DNA from: Planctomycetota bacterium
GTDB lineage: Bacteria; Planctomycetota; B15-G4
Reading direction: 5' to 3'
Assembly: GCA_020638905.1 (NCBI GenBank)
Contig: JACKHP010000003.1
Location: 124,001-188,000, forward strand
DNA length: 64,000 nucleotides
Position numbers and translations under genes: made by a program
In this document: one piece after another, positions 63,080-64,000 of the stretch
How positions within the stretch are numbered: position 1 is the stretch's first letter
Layout of the letters: each line of letters starts with the position of its first letter
Notes under the pieces: generated by a model
Seen by the model: only the letters and a program-made list of their open reading frames with translations
What the model was told of the DNA's origin: nothing
The model's database searches: none

Positions 63080-64000
63080 CTAGAGCTCGACCACGAGCGG
63101 CGGACCCTCCTGCGCGTCGACCACGAACGCGCGCCGCGCCAGCTCGCGCCCGTCCTCGGTCAGGACGAAGCGGTACGCGCCCGGTTCGAGGGTGATCGAC
63201 GGCGACCACTCGGCCGTCATCCGGTCGAGCCGCGGCGACTCGAACACCACCTCGTCGCCGCGTTCGACGCGCCAGGAGCAGCCTCGCACCTGCTCGCCGT
63301 CGCTCCAGCGCAGCACGAACTGCTGCCGCACCCCGCGACGCAACGCGACGTCGAGCGTGCTCTCGCGTCCGTCGCGCAGCTCGACCTCGACCCGCTGCGG
63401 GATGAGGCCCTTGCCGGTGACCGAGAGCGTCCAGGTGCCGGCGGTCAGCGACTCGGCGCCGGCCTCGGCGCCGACGCGCGTCGGCGTGGCCCAGTCGACG
63501 CCGTTCGCGTGGCTCAAGCGCAGCGAGACCACGTCGAGCAACGCGGCGTCGTCGGCCAGCAGGCGCACGCGCAACCGGCCTCCCACGGCGGGACGCAGCA
63601 CGCCCAGGTCGAGCGACGCGCCGGGGGCCACGTCGAGGCGCGCGACGCGCGGGAAGGCCGCGTCGGTCAGGTGCCCGTCGAGGGCGTACGCCCCGGGCGG
63701 GACGCCGGCGAAGCGGAAGCGTCCCTCGTCGTCGCTGCGGAAGCCGTCCTCGGGGAACGGCGGATCGAGACCGGCCAGGCGCACCCACACGCCGGCCAGC
63801 GGACGATCGCGCGCGTCGCGCAGCACGCCCAGCACCTCTCCCGGCGCACCCGGAGGCGAGACGAGGATCTCGAGCGGCTCGCCGTCGGGCGGCAGCTCGT
63901 CGAGACGCGCGACCTCGGCGCCCGTGCCGTCGTCCCGCGCCACGTACACGACGAGCGTGAACGCGTCGCCCTCGAGGCCCGCCAGCCGGAACGTCCCGTC
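63080..64000 (-). CDS. Carboxypeptidase-regulatory-like domain protein, 5' end outside window
   Basis: The C-terminal 306 codons of a protein that enters from beyond the right edge; the frame is open to base 64000. A carboxypeptidase-regulatory-like (CarboxypepD_reg) domain is visible in GVLRDARDRPLAGVWVRLAG...FRSDDEGRFRFAGVPPGAYALD, followed by two further beta-sandwich-like segments, the last being SITLEPGAYRFVLTEDGRELARR. Such domains are common in large extracytoplasmic proteins of planctomycetes. Function unknown. A start within the window (for example at 63949) is possible but the coding signal continues upstream of it. Confidence 0.7.
   Translation of the reverse strand, partial: DGTFRLAGLEGDAFTLVVYVARDDGTGAEVARLDELPPDGEPLEILVSPPGAPGEVLGVLRDARDRPLAGVWVRLAGLDPPFPEDGFRSDDEGRFRFAGVPPGAYALDGHLTDAAFPRVARLDVAPGASLDLGVLRPAVGGRLRVRLLADDAALLDVVSLRLSHANGVDWATPTRVGAEAGAESLTAGTWTLSVTGKGLIPQRVEVELRDGRESTLDVALRRGVRQQFVLRWSDGEQVRGCSWRVERGDEVVFESPRLDRMTAEWSPSITLEPGAYRFVLTEDGRELARRAFVVDAQEGPPLVVEL

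Overview
This is a 64 kb stretch of a very GC-rich bacterial chromosome (about 75% G+C in typical coding lines, with long open frames on every strand). The gene content points to Planctomycetes, probably a marine lineage: a secreted FG-GAP repeat protein with the C-terminal domain common in some marine planctomycetes, a lipoprotein sulfatase, GldG/DUF4340-type ABC systems and a DUF2092-thioredoxin fusion. That assignment rests on remembered family distributions; no rRNA or tRNA gene is visible to settle it.

Left end (1-3800): small membrane proteins, a DUF1275 membrane protein, two tandem paralogous lipoproteins and a DUF2007 protein.

The main feature is a biosynthetic cluster at about 3842-27095. 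A divergent acyl-CoA/ACP ligase faces a tightly overlapping run of five genes: a non-heme iron oxygenase very like the isonitrile-forming enzymes ScoE/MmaE(Rv0097), an FcoT(Rv0098)-type thioesterase, a fully reducing type I PKS (ACP-KS-AT-DH-ER-KR-ACP), a dimodular NRPS ending in a thioester reductase (C-A-T-C-A-T-TR, like Rv0101), and a B12-binding radical SAM enzyme. On the opposite strand follow an FG-GAP protein, an Sfp-type phosphopantetheinyl transferase and a short-chain dehydrogenase. The ligase, oxygenase, thioesterase and NRPS-reductase set is the signature of isonitrile lipopeptide pathways of mycobacteria and Streptomyces. Here the separate carrier protein is missing, and a complete reducing PKS module with an N-terminal ACP sits in its place. 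I infer a beta-isocyano acyl chain, extended once by the PKS, joined to two amino acids and released by reduction.

Middle (27362-41421): an alkaline phosphatase fused to an endonuclease/exonuclease/phosphatase domain, a sulfatase, a DUF2092-thioredoxin fusion, a beta-oxidation regulon (TetR-fadE divergent from fadI-fadJ, with an AT-rich palindromic control region between) and a cysteine-synthase-family enzyme.

At about 41430-44450 the base composition falls (50% G+C in a sample line). This island carries a multi-TM membrane protein followed by an Abi-alpha (DUF4393) protein, a possible phage-defence pair, plus a decayed lipoprotein gene and a small membrane protein.

Right part (44517-64000), mostly minus strand: a 1022-residue lipoprotein of unknown function, a HExxH metalloprotein, phoB-phoR-phoU, a GT-C type membrane protein, a Leu/Glu dehydrogenase-like enzyme, a YbaK deacylase, an ABC ATPase-permease-GldG-DUF4340 system whose GldG protein is internally duplicated, two hypothetical proteins and a carboxypeptidase-regulatory-like protein cut by the window edge.
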